The notes beneath the pieces are model-generated. The model worked only from the letters and a program-made list of their open reading frames with translations, did no database searches and had not been told where the DNA came from. Positions 17,689 to 26,392 of a stretch of 35,943 nt of DNA are shown here, piece after piece (the first letter of the stretch is position 1; the number at the start of each line of letters is the position of its first letter). The stretch lies in NCBI GenBank assembly GCA_947453645.1, contig CANGHG010000006.1, positions 1 through 35,943 on the forward strand, in the 5' to 3' direction. The translations under genes and the position numbers were made by a program. This stretch comes from Comamonadaceae bacterium. Its GTDB lineage: Bacteria > Pseudomonadota > Gammaproteobacteria > Burkholderiales > Burkholderiaceae_C.

Positions 17689-18633
17689 ATGACAACACTG
17701 ATGCTTTCAACACCTTCTGCCACCCCAGTTGCGGCCAATCCTTGGGCTTTGCTGCCCCCATTGGGCAACTTGGACGCCTATATTTCAGCGGTCAACCGCT
17801 TGCCCATGCTGACCCATGAGCAAGAGCAGGAATTTGCCAAAAAACTCAAAGAAAACAACGACTTGGAAGCGGCCGGCAAGCTGATTTTGTCGCACCTGCG
17901 GCTGGTGGTCGCCATTTCCCGCCAATACGCGGGCTACGGCCTGCCCCAAGGCGACCTGATTCAAGAAGGCAATGTCGGCCTGATGAAGGCGGTCAAGCGC
18001 TTTGACCCCGACCATGGCGTGCGCTTGGTGAGCTACGCCATGCACTGGATCAAGGCTGAAATCCACGAATACATCATCAAAAATTGGCGCATGGTCAAGT
18101 TGGCAACGACCAAGGCGCAACGCAAACTGTTCTTCAACCTGCGCTCCATGAAGCAAGGCTTTCGTGCCGATGCTGGCGAAGACCACAACACCTTGACCCG
18201 TGACAGCTTGAGCGACGCTCAAATTGACAGCGTGGCCAAAGAACTCAATGTCAAGCGGGAAGAAGTCATCGAGATGGAAGCTCGCATGGCCGGCGGCGAT
18301 GTGCTGCTCGACCCCAGCCCCAGCGATGACGGCGAGGACGCATTCGGCCCTATTGCTTATTTGTCAGACTTGCACCATGAGCCCACGGCCATGATCGAGG
18401 CGCATCAACGCGAAGTGCTCTCCAGTGATGGCATCACACAGGCGCTGGAGGTGCTTGACCCACGCAGCCGTCGCATCGTGGAAGAGCGCTGGCTCAAGGT
18501 GAACGACGACAACTCGGGCGGCATGACATTGCACGAATTGGCCGCCGAATATGGGGTGAGCGCCGAGCGGATTCGACAAATTGAAGCGTCCGCCATGAAA
18601 AAAATGAAGGCCGCCTTGTTGGAATTCGCTTAA
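17689..18633 (+). CDS. rpoH: RNA polymerase heat-shock sigma factor RpoH (sigma-32)
   Basis: RpoH directs RNA polymerase to heat-shock promoters. The 314-residue protein shows region 2 (LILSHLRLVVAISRQYAGYG, DLIQEGNVGLMKAVKRFDP, VRLVSYAMHWIKAEIHEYI), then the diagnostic RpoH box QRKLFFNLR, and region 4.2 with the helix-turn-helix LHELAAEYGVSAERIRQIE. The start at 17689 is supported by AGGAG seven bases upstream. A perfect CIRCE operator precedes it, implying HrcA control of transcription. The stop overlaps the SCO1 stop on the opposite strand within TTAA, so the two transcripts must run into each other. It is the last gene of the plus-strand block. Confidence 0.97.
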   Translation: MTTLMLSTPSATPVAANPWALLPPLGNLDAYISAVNRLPMLTHEQEQEFAKKLKENNDLEAAGKLILSHLRLVVAISRQYAGYGLPQGDLIQEGNVGLMKAVKRFDPDHGVRLVSYAMHWIKAEIHEYIIKNWRMVKLATTKAQRKLFFNLRSMKQGFRADAGEDHNTLTRDSLSDAQIDSVAKELNVKREEVIEMEARMAGGDVLLDPSPSDDGEDAFGPIAYLSDLHHEPTAMIEAHQREVLSSDGITQALEVLDPRSRRIVEERWLKVNDDNSGGMTLHELAAEYGVSAERIRQIEASAMKKMKAALLEFA

Positions 18634-19211
18634 TTCAACAACTTGGCAATGTCTTGGGCCATGGCCTGGGGCCCAAGACCATAGCGGGCATACAAGCGCA
18701 CCCGACCTTCGGTGTCATACACATAGGTACCCGCTTGGTGGTCCATGGTGTAACTGGTGGGCGTGGCCCCTGCCACCTTTTTGTAATAGACCTTGAAGCT
18801 TTTGGCCAAAGCGGGCAACTCCTCTAGCGATGGCACCAGTGCCAAAAATGCTGGGTCGAAATGGCCCATATAGGCTTTGAGCAACTCGGGCGTGTCGCGC
18901 TCGGGGTCAACCGTGATGAAGATGGCTTGCAACTGCTTGCCCTTGTCACCTAAAGATTTTTTCACCTGTACCCACTCGGTCAGCGTGGTTGGGCAAAAGT
19001 CGGGGCACTGGGTGTAACCAAAGAAGACCACCACCACCTTGCCTTTGAAATCGGCCATGGTGCGCAACTGCCCGTTGTGGTCTTTGACTTCAAAGCCCTG
19101 GGCGTAATCAGCACCAGTCAAATCAATCGAATTGAACTTGGGCTTGTCAGGCGAACACGCCATGCAACACACCAACAAGGCCAAGGACAAACAGCGGCTC
19201 AAGCAAGTCAT
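18630..19211 (-). CDS. SCO1/SenC family copper chaperone (lipoprotein-like)
   Basis: SCO proteins deliver copper to, or reduce, the CuA site of cytochrome c oxidase subunit II. The protein has a thioredoxin fold with the copper-binding C-X3-C (CPDFC, residues 69-73) and the distal histidine in YTMDH (residue 158), plus the [12 protein letters not shown] and [11 protein letters not shown] blocks. The N-terminus is a signal sequence ending in several cysteines (VCCMAC), probably a lipoprotein anchor with an atypical lipobox. The ATG at 19211 overlaps the ctaB stop (ATGA); a GTG at 19223 is an alternative. It is the last gene of the oxidase/heme A cluster. Confidence 0.95.
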   Translation of the reverse strand: MTCLSRCLSLALLVCCMACSPDKPKFNSIDLTGADYAQGFEVKDHNGQLRTMADFKGKVVVVFFGYTQCPDFCPTTLTEWVQVKKSLGDKGKQLQAIFITVDPERDTPELLKAYMGHFDPAFLALVPSLEELPALAKSFKVYYKKVAGATPTSYTMDHQAGTYVYDTEGRVRLYARYGLGPQAMAQDIAKLLN

Positions 19212-20110
19212 GCAGCACCCCACAGGTAATGGTCAATCAACAAGGCCGCAAACAACAGGCTCAAGTGGTAGAGAGAGAACCTAAAAGTTTTGCGGGCCAA
19301 CTCGTCTGAGTAGTTGCGCCACAAAGCCCAGGCATAGCCGCAAAACATCAGGCTCAAGATGACAGCACTCACCAGGTAAAACCAGCCACTCATGCGGTAG
19401 ATGAAGGGCATGAGGCAAGCGGCCAAGAGCACAAAGGTGTAGAGCAAAATTTGCAGCCGGGTGAACTCGTTGCCGTGCGTCACAGGCAACATGGGCAAGC
19501 CCGATTTGCGATAGTCCTCCACCCGGTACAAGGCCAAGGCCCAAAAATGCGGCGGGGTCCACAAGAAGATGATGAGGAACAAAATCAGTGCCTCTGGGCC
19601 CACCTCTCCGGTGATGGCCGCCCAGCCCAGCACGGGCGGCATGGCACCCGATGCGCCACCGATCACGATGTTTTGTGGCGTGAGGGGTTTCAAAATGACG
19701 GTGTAAATGACGGCGTAGCCCACGAACGTGGCGAATGTGAGCCACATGGTGAGGGGGTTGACCCAGACATACAAAATGAACGAGCCCAACAGGCACAAGA
19801 TGGCCGAGAACAACAAGGTGTCTCGGTCACTCAATTCACCTTTGGCCGTGGGTCGCCATGAGGTGCGCTTCATGCGGGCATCAATGGCTTTTTCCACAAT
19901 GCAGTTGAAAGCGGCAGCGGCACCCGACACCAACCAAATGCCCAAACACGCAATGGCACCCAAACGCAGCTCGGCCCAAGAAGGCACGCCAGGCACGGCC
20001 AACACCATGCCAATCAGGGCGCAAAACACGATGAGCTGAATCACCCTGGGTTTGGTCAAGGCGTTGAACTGCTGCCAACGCACGGGCAAGTACTGGGCTA
20101 TAGACGTCAT
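19208..20110 (-). CDS. ctaB: Protoheme IX farnesyltransferase (heme O synthase)
   Basis: CtaB converts heme B to heme O, the first step toward heme A. The 300-residue protein starts [23 protein letters not shown]. The ATG overlaps the ctaA stop (ATGA), and the longer frame upstream is only ctaA shadow. It is a UbiA-family prenyltransferase with the substrate-binding motif [21 protein letters not shown] (N-x3-D-x-x-M-x-R-T core) and a second aspartate-rich loop, [19 protein letters not shown]. About nine hydrophobic segments are visible. It sits between ctaA and sco, as expected for a heme A and copper supply module. Confidence 0.96.
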   Translation of the reverse strand: MTSIAQYLPVRWQQFNALTKPRVIQLIVFCALIGMVLAVPGVPSWAELRLGAIACLGIWLVSGAAAAFNCIVEKAIDARMKRTSWRPTAKGELSDRDTLLFSAILCLLGSFILYVWVNPLTMWLTFATFVGYAVIYTVILKPLTPQNIVIGGASGAMPPVLGWAAITGEVGPEALILFLIIFLWTPPHFWALALYRVEDYRKSGLPMLPVTHGNEFTRLQILLYTFVLLAACLMPFIYRMSGWFYLVSAVILSLMFCGYAWALWRNYSDELARKTFRFSLYHLSLLFAALLIDHYLWGAA

Positions 20111-21240
20111 AACAAGGGCCTGGAAAAAGTGGCGGCAATTTGCCTGGGGTGTTGGGCTTGGGTGGTGCCCAAGGTCCAACTGAGCAAGACCAACATGGAC
20201 ACGGCGGCACCCGTGTGCAATAAGGCAGCCAACATGGGCCAACCCAACACGGCGTTGGAAATGCCTGTGATGAACTGCAACAAGACCAAGGCCAACAAGC
20301 CCCAGCCCATGTGAGACAAGCCATGCTTGAGCCAAGACCATGCGGTGGCGATCAGCAGCAATGCTGCCAAGACGGCATGCCAACGGTGGACAAAGTGAAT
20401 GGCGGTCAAGGCCGCAAATGGCAGAGGTTGCCCTTGGGCGTCCACGCCCAGGTGTCGCCAGAGTTCAAAAGCTTTGCTGAAATCCATCTCGGGCCACCAA
20501 TGTTGTTGGCACTGAGGGTAGGTGTCGCAAGCCAGCACGGCGTAGTTGCTGCTGACCCAAGCACCTAGCAAGATTTGAAATACCAGCACCAAGGCGGTGA
20601 TCAGGGTCAAGCCATACACCGCGGTGGGAATGGCCCGGCGTTCTTCGGTCCACGGCGAGTGACGTTGACGCACCAGTTGCAAGGTCAGCAAGACAGCCAA
20701 CAACATGCCGCCCAACAAATGCATGCTGACGATGGCGGGGAACAATTTCATGGTCACGGTGAATGCGCCAAAAGCACCTTGCACACACACCCAGATGAGG
20801 GTGAGCGTGGGCCAGCCCCAAAAACTCCGCTCGGTGCGCCATGAAAACACAGCCAATGTGAGGATCAGCACACCCACGGTCATGGCCAGATAGCGGTGGA
20901 TCATTTCAATCCAGGCTTTGCTCCAAGTCACAGGCCCGGTGGGCATGGCGGTTTGCGCGGTGTCAATCGACGCTTGCGCGCCCACTGGACTGGCGTGGCC
21001 ATAACAACCTGGCCAATCGGGGCAGCCCAAACCAGAGTCGGTCAACCGGGTGAACGAGCCGAACAAAACCAAATCAAAGGTGAGGAACAAGGTGAGCAAG
21101 GTGAGTTGACGCACACGCTGAGGCACTTGGGCATGACGGTGCTTGAGCCATACCCAAGACAGTGGACCCATGGCCAACACCAAGGCCAGCATCAATAGTT
21201 TGATGATCGGGCCTAGGTTGAAGAGTTCGACATCGCTCAT
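20107..21240 (-). CDS. ctaA: Heme A synthase (COX15/CtaA family)
   Basis: CtaA oxidises heme O to heme A for the aa3 oxidase. The 377-residue membrane protein begins [16 protein letters not shown]; upstream codons in the frame run into the preceding intergenic bases and are unlikely. Conserved features are [21 protein letters not shown] (with the two periplasmic cysteines), EMIHRYLAM and [13 protein letters not shown] (heme-ligand histidines), and a second cysteine pair, CDTYPQC. About eight membrane helices are visible. Its stop overlaps the ctaB start, and only 4 bases separate it from the SCO-like gene upstream. Confidence 0.96.
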   Translation of the reverse strand: MSDVELFNLGPIIKLLMLALVLAMGPLSWVWLKHRHAQVPQRVRQLTLLTLFLTFDLVLFGSFTRLTDSGLGCPDWPGCYGHASPVGAQASIDTAQTAMPTGPVTWSKAWIEMIHRYLAMTVGVLILTLAVFSWRTERSFWGWPTLTLIWVCVQGAFGAFTVTMKLFPAIVSMHLLGGMLLAVLLTLQLVRQRHSPWTEERRAIPTAVYGLTLITALVLVFQILLGAWVSSNYAVLACDTYPQCQQHWWPEMDFSKAFELWRHLGVDAQGQPLPFAALTAIHFVHRWHAVLAALLLIATAWSWLKHGLSHMGWGLLALVLLQFITGISNAVLGWPMLAALLHTGAAVSMLVLLSWTLGTTQAQHPRQIAATFSRPLL

Positions 21241-21244
21241 GATG

Positions 21245-21940
21245 TCATCGACCGGGTTGATCCCAGGACACCGATGCACGCAGCAGTCGCTCCCAATCGC
21301 GGCGCAGCTGCGGCGCTTGCTCAGGCGTGAGCTTGGCTGGGAAGCGCATCATCCAGTCGCCATGCGGGTCCACCAAATACAAATGGTCCGACACTGCTTG
21401 TCCATCTGCAGGGCTGAGCCAAGCGTGAATTTGCGGCTGTGGCAGGCGAAGCACCAAGGCTTCAGTCAAGCCAGAGACGAGTTGAGGGTCCACAGGCGCA
21501 TCGTCAGACACCAACCACAGCCAATCGGTGCGGTCTTTTTCACGACCCAAGGCTGCGCGAATTTGACGTTGCAAATACAGGTTTTGTTGGCAATCGGCAT
21601 TGCAAACTGCTGGTGCCACGCTGACCAGCAGCCACTGGCCTTGCAAACTCGTCATGGGCACAGGCTTGCCTTGCAGGTCGATGGCTGACACATCGGGCAA
21701 GTGCTTCACGGGTTGAATGAGTTCACCAAAGCTGCGCACGCTGCTGGGGCGCAACACATAGAAAGTGAAGTAGGACGCCACCACCGGGGCTGCACAAATC
21801 AACATCACCAGCAACATGCGCAAGCGACCCATGGCGGTGCGACGGGCGTCTTCATCGGCCACTGCACCAGGCTCTGGCAGGTCATATACCGTCAAGCCCA
21901 ATGCATGAGGTTCAATTTGGTCAGTGGTGTTGTCTTGCAT
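21245..21940 (-). CDS. SCO-like thioredoxin-fold membrane protein of the oxidase cluster
   Basis: This 231-residue protein has one N-terminal membrane anchor (about residues 41-62) and a periplasmic domain. The domain resembles a thioredoxin/SCO fold: SLQGQWLLVSVAPAVCNADC gives a C-X3-C pair at residues 113 and 117, as in SCO copper chaperones, and DHLYLVDPHGDW follows, with a histidine at 186. The rest is poorly conserved relative to true SCO proteins. In Burkholderiales an otherwise unnamed protein of this kind regularly lies between SURF1 and ctaA, so a role in copper delivery or thiol chemistry for the oxidase is likely but unproven. It overlaps the end of the SURF1 gene by 20 bases. Confidence 0.85.
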   Translation of the reverse strand: MQDNTTDQIEPHALGLTVYDLPEPGAVADEDARRTAMGRLRMLLVMLICAAPVVASYFTFYVLRPSSVRSFGELIQPVKHLPDVSAIDLQGKPVPMTSLQGQWLLVSVAPAVCNADCQQNLYLQRQIRAALGREKDRTDWLWLVSDDAPVDPQLVSGLTEALVLRLPQPQIHAWLSPADGQAVSDHLYLVDPHGDWMMRFPAKLTPEQAPQLRRDWERLLRASVSWDQPGR

Positions 21941-22682
21941 GTCGAGTTGGTTGAATCCATTGAAACCACAGGTACAGACCTGCGATCAGAGCGCTCAGCG
22001 CGAACCATTGAAAAGCATAGCCATTGTTTTTGTCAGCACTTTGTGCAATGACTGGCCAGTCACGGCGCAAGCCATCACTGTCTTGGCCTGTTTGAATGAC
22101 CACGGCAGAGACATTGTCGTTGACCAACGCTTGCATTTGGGCTAAGTCCAAATTGGCCTGTATGCGGGGCTGATTTGCAGTGGGCTCGGTGCTGGCGAGT
22201 TCCACCATGTGCGACAGTGGTGCGGCGATGCGCCCAGCCACTTGCACCTCACCACCTGGCGTTTGCACCTCTGGTGCTTTGAGGGCGTCTCGTGAATCCC
22301 GCTGCACCCAACCTCGCTGCACCCAGACCACTTGACCTGGCGACCAACGCAGTGGCGTCATGACCCAAAACCCCGCTTGCCCGTGGTGATTGCGGTTGTC
22401 CAAATACACCGTCTTGTCAGGCAACCACTGACCTTGCAAGACCACGGGGCTATGCACCTGCGCCCATCGTTCGGGATGCGCCAAGGCCTGTGCGGCATTC
22501 AAAGGCGCTTGCTGGGCTTGGGCTTCAATTTGCGCCTGCAGGGCCAGTTTGTCCTCGGCACGTGAGAGCTGCCAGATGCCCAGCCTGAAAGTGATGGCCA
22601 CGCCCAAGACAGCCGCCATGGTGACGACCCATGTGCGCCAACGGGATTTGCTGGATGCAGGAGGTGTGGCGTTGGAAGTCAC
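21921..22682 (-). CDS. SURF1 family cytochrome oxidase assembly protein
   Basis: SURF1 helps insert heme A into oxidase subunit I. The 253-residue protein has the family topology: an N-terminal membrane helix (VVTMAAVLGVAITFRLGIWQL, with the conserved GxWQ), a large periplasmic domain, and a C-terminal helix (YAFQWFALSALIAGLYLWF). Conserved pieces include NRNHHGQAGFWVMTPL and VWVQRGWVQRD. The apparent start is GTG with no clear ribosome-binding site; a later ATG (about residue 22) would cut into the first helix. It is divergent from the twin-transmembrane gene, with 15 bases between the two starts. Confidence 0.93.
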   Translation of the reverse strand: MTSNATPPASSKSRWRTWVVTMAAVLGVAITFRLGIWQLSRAEDKLALQAQIEAQAQQAPLNAAQALAHPERWAQVHSPVVLQGQWLPDKTVYLDNRNHHGQAGFWVMTPLRWSPGQVVWVQRGWVQRDSRDALKAPEVQTPGGEVQVAGRIAAPLSHMVELASTEPTANQPRIQANLDLAQMQALVNDNVSAVVIQTGQDSDGLRRDWPVIAQSADKNNGYAFQWFALSALIAGLYLWFQWIQPTRHARQHH

Positions 22683-22697
22683 TGGATAATCAAGCCC

Positions 22698-22925
22698 ATG
22701 AAAATATTGATTGCATTCGCGTTCTTAGGGGTACTGGCTGCCTTGGCCACTGCATTTTTATTCATGATGCGTGGTGACGCCGAAGGCGCCCCCAAAACCA
22801 GCCGCATGATGCGGGCCTTGGCTTTTCGGGTGGGCATCTCCATTGTGCTGTTCTTGTTCATCTTGGCCAGTTGGAAGATGGGATGGTTGCAACCCACAGG
22901 CATACCGCTCACCCCTGCACCCTGA
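22698..22925 (+). CDS. Twin-transmembrane small protein (DUF2909)
   Basis: This 75-residue membrane protein has two hydrophobic helices (about residues 2-24 and 46-64) joined by a basic loop containing SRMMRALAFRVGIS, the DUF2909 signature. DUF2909 proteins are found with cytochrome c oxidase genes in beta- and gammaproteobacteria, which suggests an assembly or stability role, but the function is not established. It is the only plus-strand gene in the oxidase locus and faces ctaE, with a bidirectional terminator between them. Confidence 0.9.
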   Translation: MKILIAFAFLGVLAALATAFLFMMRGDAEGAPKTSRMMRALAFRVGISIVLFLFILASWKMGWLQPTGIPLTPAP

Positions 22926-22945
22926 AGCCAGCCAACACCATTGAA

Positions 22946-22969
22946 AAAGGGCCGCATGAGCGGCCCTTT
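22946..22969. terminator. Bidirectional rho-independent terminator
   Basis: AAAGGGCCGC, loop ATGA, GCGGCCCTTT: a perfect 10-bp stem with A-rich and T-rich flanks on both sides. It lies between the convergent DUF2909 gene (ends 22925) and ctaE (ends 22986) and can serve both. Confidence 0.9.
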
Positions 22970-22985
22970 GTCGTGAAGCGATGCA

Positions 22986-23867
22986 TCAAAGCCAGTAGAC
23001 CAGGATGTACAGGCCCAGCCAGACCACGTCCACAAAGTGCCAGTACCAAGCAGCACCTTCGAAACCGAAGTGGTTGTCAGCAGTGAAATGGCCTTTTTGC
23101 AAACGCAAGGTCATGAAGAACAACATCAACATGCCCACAAACACGTGAAAGCCATGAAAGCCGGTCAGCATGAAGAAGGTAGAACCATACATGCCAGAGG
23201 TCAATTTGAGGTTCAGCTCGTGATAAGCATGGAAATATTCATAGCCTTGAACCGTCAAAAAGGTCAGGCCCAACAAGACGGTGATCCACATGAACTGGAT
23301 GGTTTTGGCACGCTGATTTTCAAGCAATGCGTGGTGAGCAATGGTGAGCGTGACACCAGAGCTCAACAACAAGGCGGTGTTGATGGTGGGCAACCAAAAC
23401 GGTGTCATGGTTTGGAAAGGCTCGATGATGCCAGCAGGAGAAGCTGTGATGCCAGCGGCCACACTGGGCCAAACGGCTTTGAAGTCAGGCCACAACAAGG
23501 CGTTTTCGGCATTCCCCAACGCAGGCACTGAGTGCACACGGGCCCACCACAAGGCGGAGAAGAATGCGCCGAAGAACATCACTTCAGAGAAGATGAACCA
23601 GCTCATGCTCCAGCGGAAGGACAACTCGATCTTGCGACCGTATTGACCTGATTCACTCTCATGAATGGCGTCACTGAACCACTGGAACAGCACGAACAAC
23701 CAAATGGCCAAACCTGCAAACAGGGAATATTTGCCCCAGCTCGCATCGTTCATCCACTGGCTGGCACCCAGAATGACAAAAAACAAACCCAAGGCCGCGG
23801 ACGCTGGATGGCGTGAGGGTTCTGGGACATAGTAGTAAGGCTTCACGCCATGGGATGTGCTGCTCAT
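22986..23867 (-). CDS. ctaE: Cytochrome c oxidase subunit III
   Basis: This is subunit III of the aa3 oxidase, 293 residues with seven hydrophobic helices. The start MSSTSHGVKPYYYVPEPSRHP is supported by AAGGAG eight bases upstream. Family features include FRWSMSWFIFSEVMFFGAFF, WLPTINTALLLSSGVTLTIAHHALL, FTVQGYEYFHAYHELNLKL-like sequence in helix V, GSTFFMLTGFHGFHV and the terminal WYWHFVDVVWLGLYILVYWL. Subunit III stabilises subunit I and supplies protons. It is followed by the bidirectional terminator, which ends the ctaC-D-G-E half of the locus. Confidence 0.97.
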   Translation of the reverse strand: MSSTSHGVKPYYYVPEPSRHPASAALGLFFVILGASQWMNDASWGKYSLFAGLAIWLFVLFQWFSDAIHESESGQYGRKIELSFRWSMSWFIFSEVMFFGAFFSALWWARVHSVPALGNAENALLWPDFKAVWPSVAAGITASPAGIIEPFQTMTPFWLPTINTALLLSSGVTLTIAHHALLENQRAKTIQFMWITVLLGLTFLTVQGYEYFHAYHELNLKLTSGMYGSTFFMLTGFHGFHVFVGMLMLFFMTLRLQKGHFTADNHFGFEGAAWYWHFVDVVWLGLYILVYWL

Positions 23868-23880
23868 CTCTCGACTCCTT

Positions 23881-24105
23881 TTATTTCGCAACCACCAGGT
23901 TGACAACGACGATCAACCCGATCACAAACAACAAACCTGCCGCCAAACCCACACCCAAGATATGCAAAGGGGTGATGTGGGACAAGTCTTCTTGAAATTC
24001 ACTGTTTTTCCGAATGCCGATGAACGACCAGGACACGGCCACGATGGAACGCCAAAACGGGCGCTTGACCACCACAGGGGAATCCACAGTCGTTGGCTCG
24101 CTCAT
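23881..24105 (-). CDS. DUF2970 small membrane protein
   Basis: This 74-residue protein has one C-terminal membrane helix (ILGVGLAAGLLFVIGLIVVVNLVV). The conserved amphipathic segment RPFWRSIVAVSWSFIGIRKNSEFQED defines DUF2970. The gene is characteristically placed between ctaG and ctaE in betaproteobacterial oxidase operons. The function is unknown, but the fixed location argues for a part in oxidase biogenesis. Its start overlaps the ctaG stop (ATGA), and ctaE follows after 13 bases. Confidence 0.93.
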   Translation of the reverse strand: MSEPTTVDSPVVVKRPFWRSIVAVSWSFIGIRKNSEFQEDLSHITPLHILGVGLAAGLLFVIGLIVVVNLVVAK

Positions 24106-24710
24106 ACACCGACCCCGACGGCCGTCAAGCCAGACACCTTGCTGCCTGGGGCTGCAGGTGTTTTGCTACCCACCTCGAAGAAGGTGTAGGACAAGGTGAT
24201 GGTGTTCACGTTTTTAGCCAATTTGGGATCAATCACAAACACCACGGGCCACTGCTTTTTCTCGCCAGGTGCCAAGGTGTATTGGTTGAAGCAAAAGCAC
24301 TCCAGCTTGTTGAAATGCGCGGCCGCTTCACGCGGTGCATAGCTGGGGATGGCTTGAGCCGACATGGTGCGGTCTTGCACGTTTTGGAACTCGTACATGA
24401 CCGTGGTCATTTCACCAGGATGAACTTGCACCGAATTTTGCATGGGCTTGAACTGCCAGGGACCACGCGCATTGGTGTCGAACTCGACCGTGATGGTGCG
24501 GCTGACGTCAATTTGCGTGTTGTCGGCTTTGGCCAAGCGGGCGTTACCCGAACCCGGCAATTCCTTTTCACCCAAGGCCAAGATATTCACCCCAGTGGCT
24601 TCACATATGGCCAAGTACATGGGCACCAAGGCATATCCAAAACCGAACATACCAAGCGCCACCACCGCCAGCTTTCGCAGCATCAACAAATTGTTTTGGC
24701 GCAATCCCAT
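24102..24710 (-). CDS. ctaG: Cytochrome c oxidase assembly protein CtaG (Cox11)
   Basis: Cox11/CtaG delivers copper to the CuB site of subunit I. The 202-residue protein has one N-terminal membrane anchor (LAVVALGMFGFGYALVPMY), then a periplasmic immunoglobulin-like domain with VEFDTNARGPWQFKP and the copper-binding CFCF motif (LECFCFNQYTLAPGE). All are diagnostic. It lies 28 bases downstream of ctaD and overlaps the DUF2970 start. The gap to ctaD is too small for the short extra assembly ORF found there in some relatives. Confidence 0.96.
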   Translation of the reverse strand: MGLRQNNLLMLRKLAVVALGMFGFGYALVPMYLAICEATGVNILALGEKELPGSGNARLAKADNTQIDVSRTITVEFDTNARGPWQFKPMQNSVQVHPGEMTTVMYEFQNVQDRTMSAQAIPSYAPREAAAHFNKLECFCFNQYTLAPGEKKQWPVVFVIDPKLAKNVNTITLSYTFFEVGSKTPAAPGSKVSGLTAVGVGV

Positions 24711-24738
24711 GGGTGGCGGCTTTGAAGTTCAGCAGGGC

Positions 24739-26367
24739 TTAGGCAACGATGCGTGTGGCATCGGCATTGAGCTTGGGCGGATTTTCAAAGGTGTGGAAAG
24801 GTGCGGGTGAAGGCACTTCCCATTCCAAACCTTCAGCAGCTTCCCAAGGACGTTGGGGAGCAGGTGCGCCTTGACCACGCATGGTGGGCAACACGACGAA
24901 GAAGAAGAAGTACACCTGGGCGAAACCGAATGCGAATGCACCCACTGAAGCCAATGCATTGAAGTCGGCAAACTGCATCGGGTAGTCGGCATAGCGACGG
25001 GGCATGCCAGCCAGACCCAAGAAGTGCATGGGGAAGAAAGTGACGTTGAAGGAAATGAGCGTCCACCAGAAGTGGATCTTGCCGCGTGTTTCGTTGTACA
25101 TCACACCAGTCCACTTGGGTGACCAGTAGTAGTAGCCTGCGAACATGGTGAACAAAGAACCTGCCACCAACACGTAGTGGAAGTGGGCCACGACATAGTA
25201 GCCGTCTTGCAATTGCAAGTCGATGGGCGCCATGGACAAGATGAGACCGGTGAAGCCCCCCATGGTGAACACGAAGATGAAACCCACTGCAAACAACATG
25301 GGGGTTTCAAAGCTCATGGAACCTTTCCACATGGTGGCGACCCAGTTGAACACCTTCACGCCTGTGGGCACGGAGATGAGCATGGTGGCGTACATGAAGA
25401 ACAACTGACCAGTCACGGGCATGCCTGTGGTGTACATGTGATGAGCCCACACGATGAACGACAGGATGGCAATGGACGACGTGGCGTAAACCATGGAGGC
25501 GTAGCCAAACAGTTTTTTACGTGAGAAGGCGGGCACGATCTGGCTGATGATGCCGAAAGCCGGCAAGATCATGATGTAAACCTCGGGGTGACCGAAGAAC
25601 CAGAAAATGTGCTGGAACATGACGGGGTCACCACCAGCGGCGGGGTTGAAGAAGGTGGTGCCGAAATGACGATCGGTCAACACCATGGTGATGGCACCAG
25701 CCAACACAGGCATCACAGCGATCAGCAAATAAGCGGTGATCAACCAAGTCCACACGAACATGGGCATCTTCATCAATGTCATGCCAGGGGCACGCATGTT
25801 GAGAATGGTCACGATGATGTTGATGGAACCCATGATGGAGCTGGCACCCAACAAGTGCAGCGCCAAAATACCGGCGTCCATGGAGGGACCCATTTGCAGG
25901 TTCAGCGGCGCGTAAATCGTCCAACCGGTTGCAGGGGCACCACCGGGCATGAAGAACGAAGTCGAGAGCATGACAGCCGCAGGAATCATTAACCAGAAGC
26001 TGAAGTTGTTCATGCGTGCAAAAGCCATGTCGGAAGCACCAATTTGCAAAGGAATCATCCAGTTGGCGAAACCCACGAAGGCCGGCATGATGGCGCCGAA
26101 CACCATGATCAGGCCGTGCATGGTGGTGAGTTGGTTGAACAACTCTGGATTGACGATTTGCAAACCAGGTTTGAACAATTCAGCGCGAATCAACAGCGCC
26201 AAAATGCCGCCAACGATCAGCATGGTGAAAGCGAACAGCAAATACAAAGTACCGATGTCTTTGTGGTTGGTGGCAAACACCCAACGGCGCCAGCCGTGAG
26301 GTGCACCGTGATGGTCGTCATGCCCGTGGGAGGCTCCGTGGCCGTGTGAATCGAGAACTGCGCTCAT
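24739..26367 (-). CDS. ctaD: Cytochrome c oxidase subunit I (heme a/a3-CuB)
   Basis: This is the catalytic subunit of an aa3-type proton-pumping oxidase: 542 residues with twelve hydrophobic helices. Ligand motifs are seen in order: MHGLIMVFG (heme a His), FWFFGHPEVYIMILPAFG (CuB His cross-linked to Tyr), WAHHMYTTG (CuB His pair) and VAHFHYVLVAG (heme a3 and heme a His). The N-terminal tail is unusually histidine-rich (HGHGASHGHDDHHGAPHG), possibly a metal-buffering segment. An AAGGAAC lies just upstream of the ATG. It follows ctaC by 25 bases. Confidence 0.98.
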   Translation of the reverse strand: MSAVLDSHGHGASHGHDDHHGAPHGWRRWVFATNHKDIGTLYLLFAFTMLIVGGILALLIRAELFKPGLQIVNPELFNQLTTMHGLIMVFGAIMPAFVGFANWMIPLQIGASDMAFARMNNFSFWLMIPAAVMLSTSFFMPGGAPATGWTIYAPLNLQMGPSMDAGILALHLLGASSIMGSINIIVTILNMRAPGMTLMKMPMFVWTWLITAYLLIAVMPVLAGAITMVLTDRHFGTTFFNPAAGGDPVMFQHIFWFFGHPEVYIMILPAFGIISQIVPAFSRKKLFGYASMVYATSSIAILSFIVWAHHMYTTGMPVTGQLFFMYATMLISVPTGVKVFNWVATMWKGSMSFETPMLFAVGFIFVFTMGGFTGLILSMAPIDLQLQDGYYVVAHFHYVLVAGSLFTMFAGYYYWSPKWTGVMYNETRGKIHFWWTLISFNVTFFPMHFLGLAGMPRRYADYPMQFADFNALASVGAFAFGFAQVYFFFFVVLPTMRGQGAPAPQRPWEAAEGLEWEVPSPAPFHTFENPPKLNADATRIVA

Positions 26368-26392
26368 GGTTGTTCCTTAGATTTCAATGGGT

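Noticed and set aside
24711-24738. A short additional oxidase assembly gene between ctaD and ctaG, as in some relatives
   Set aside because: Only 28 bases separate the two genes, and no overlapping small frame with a membrane helix was found.
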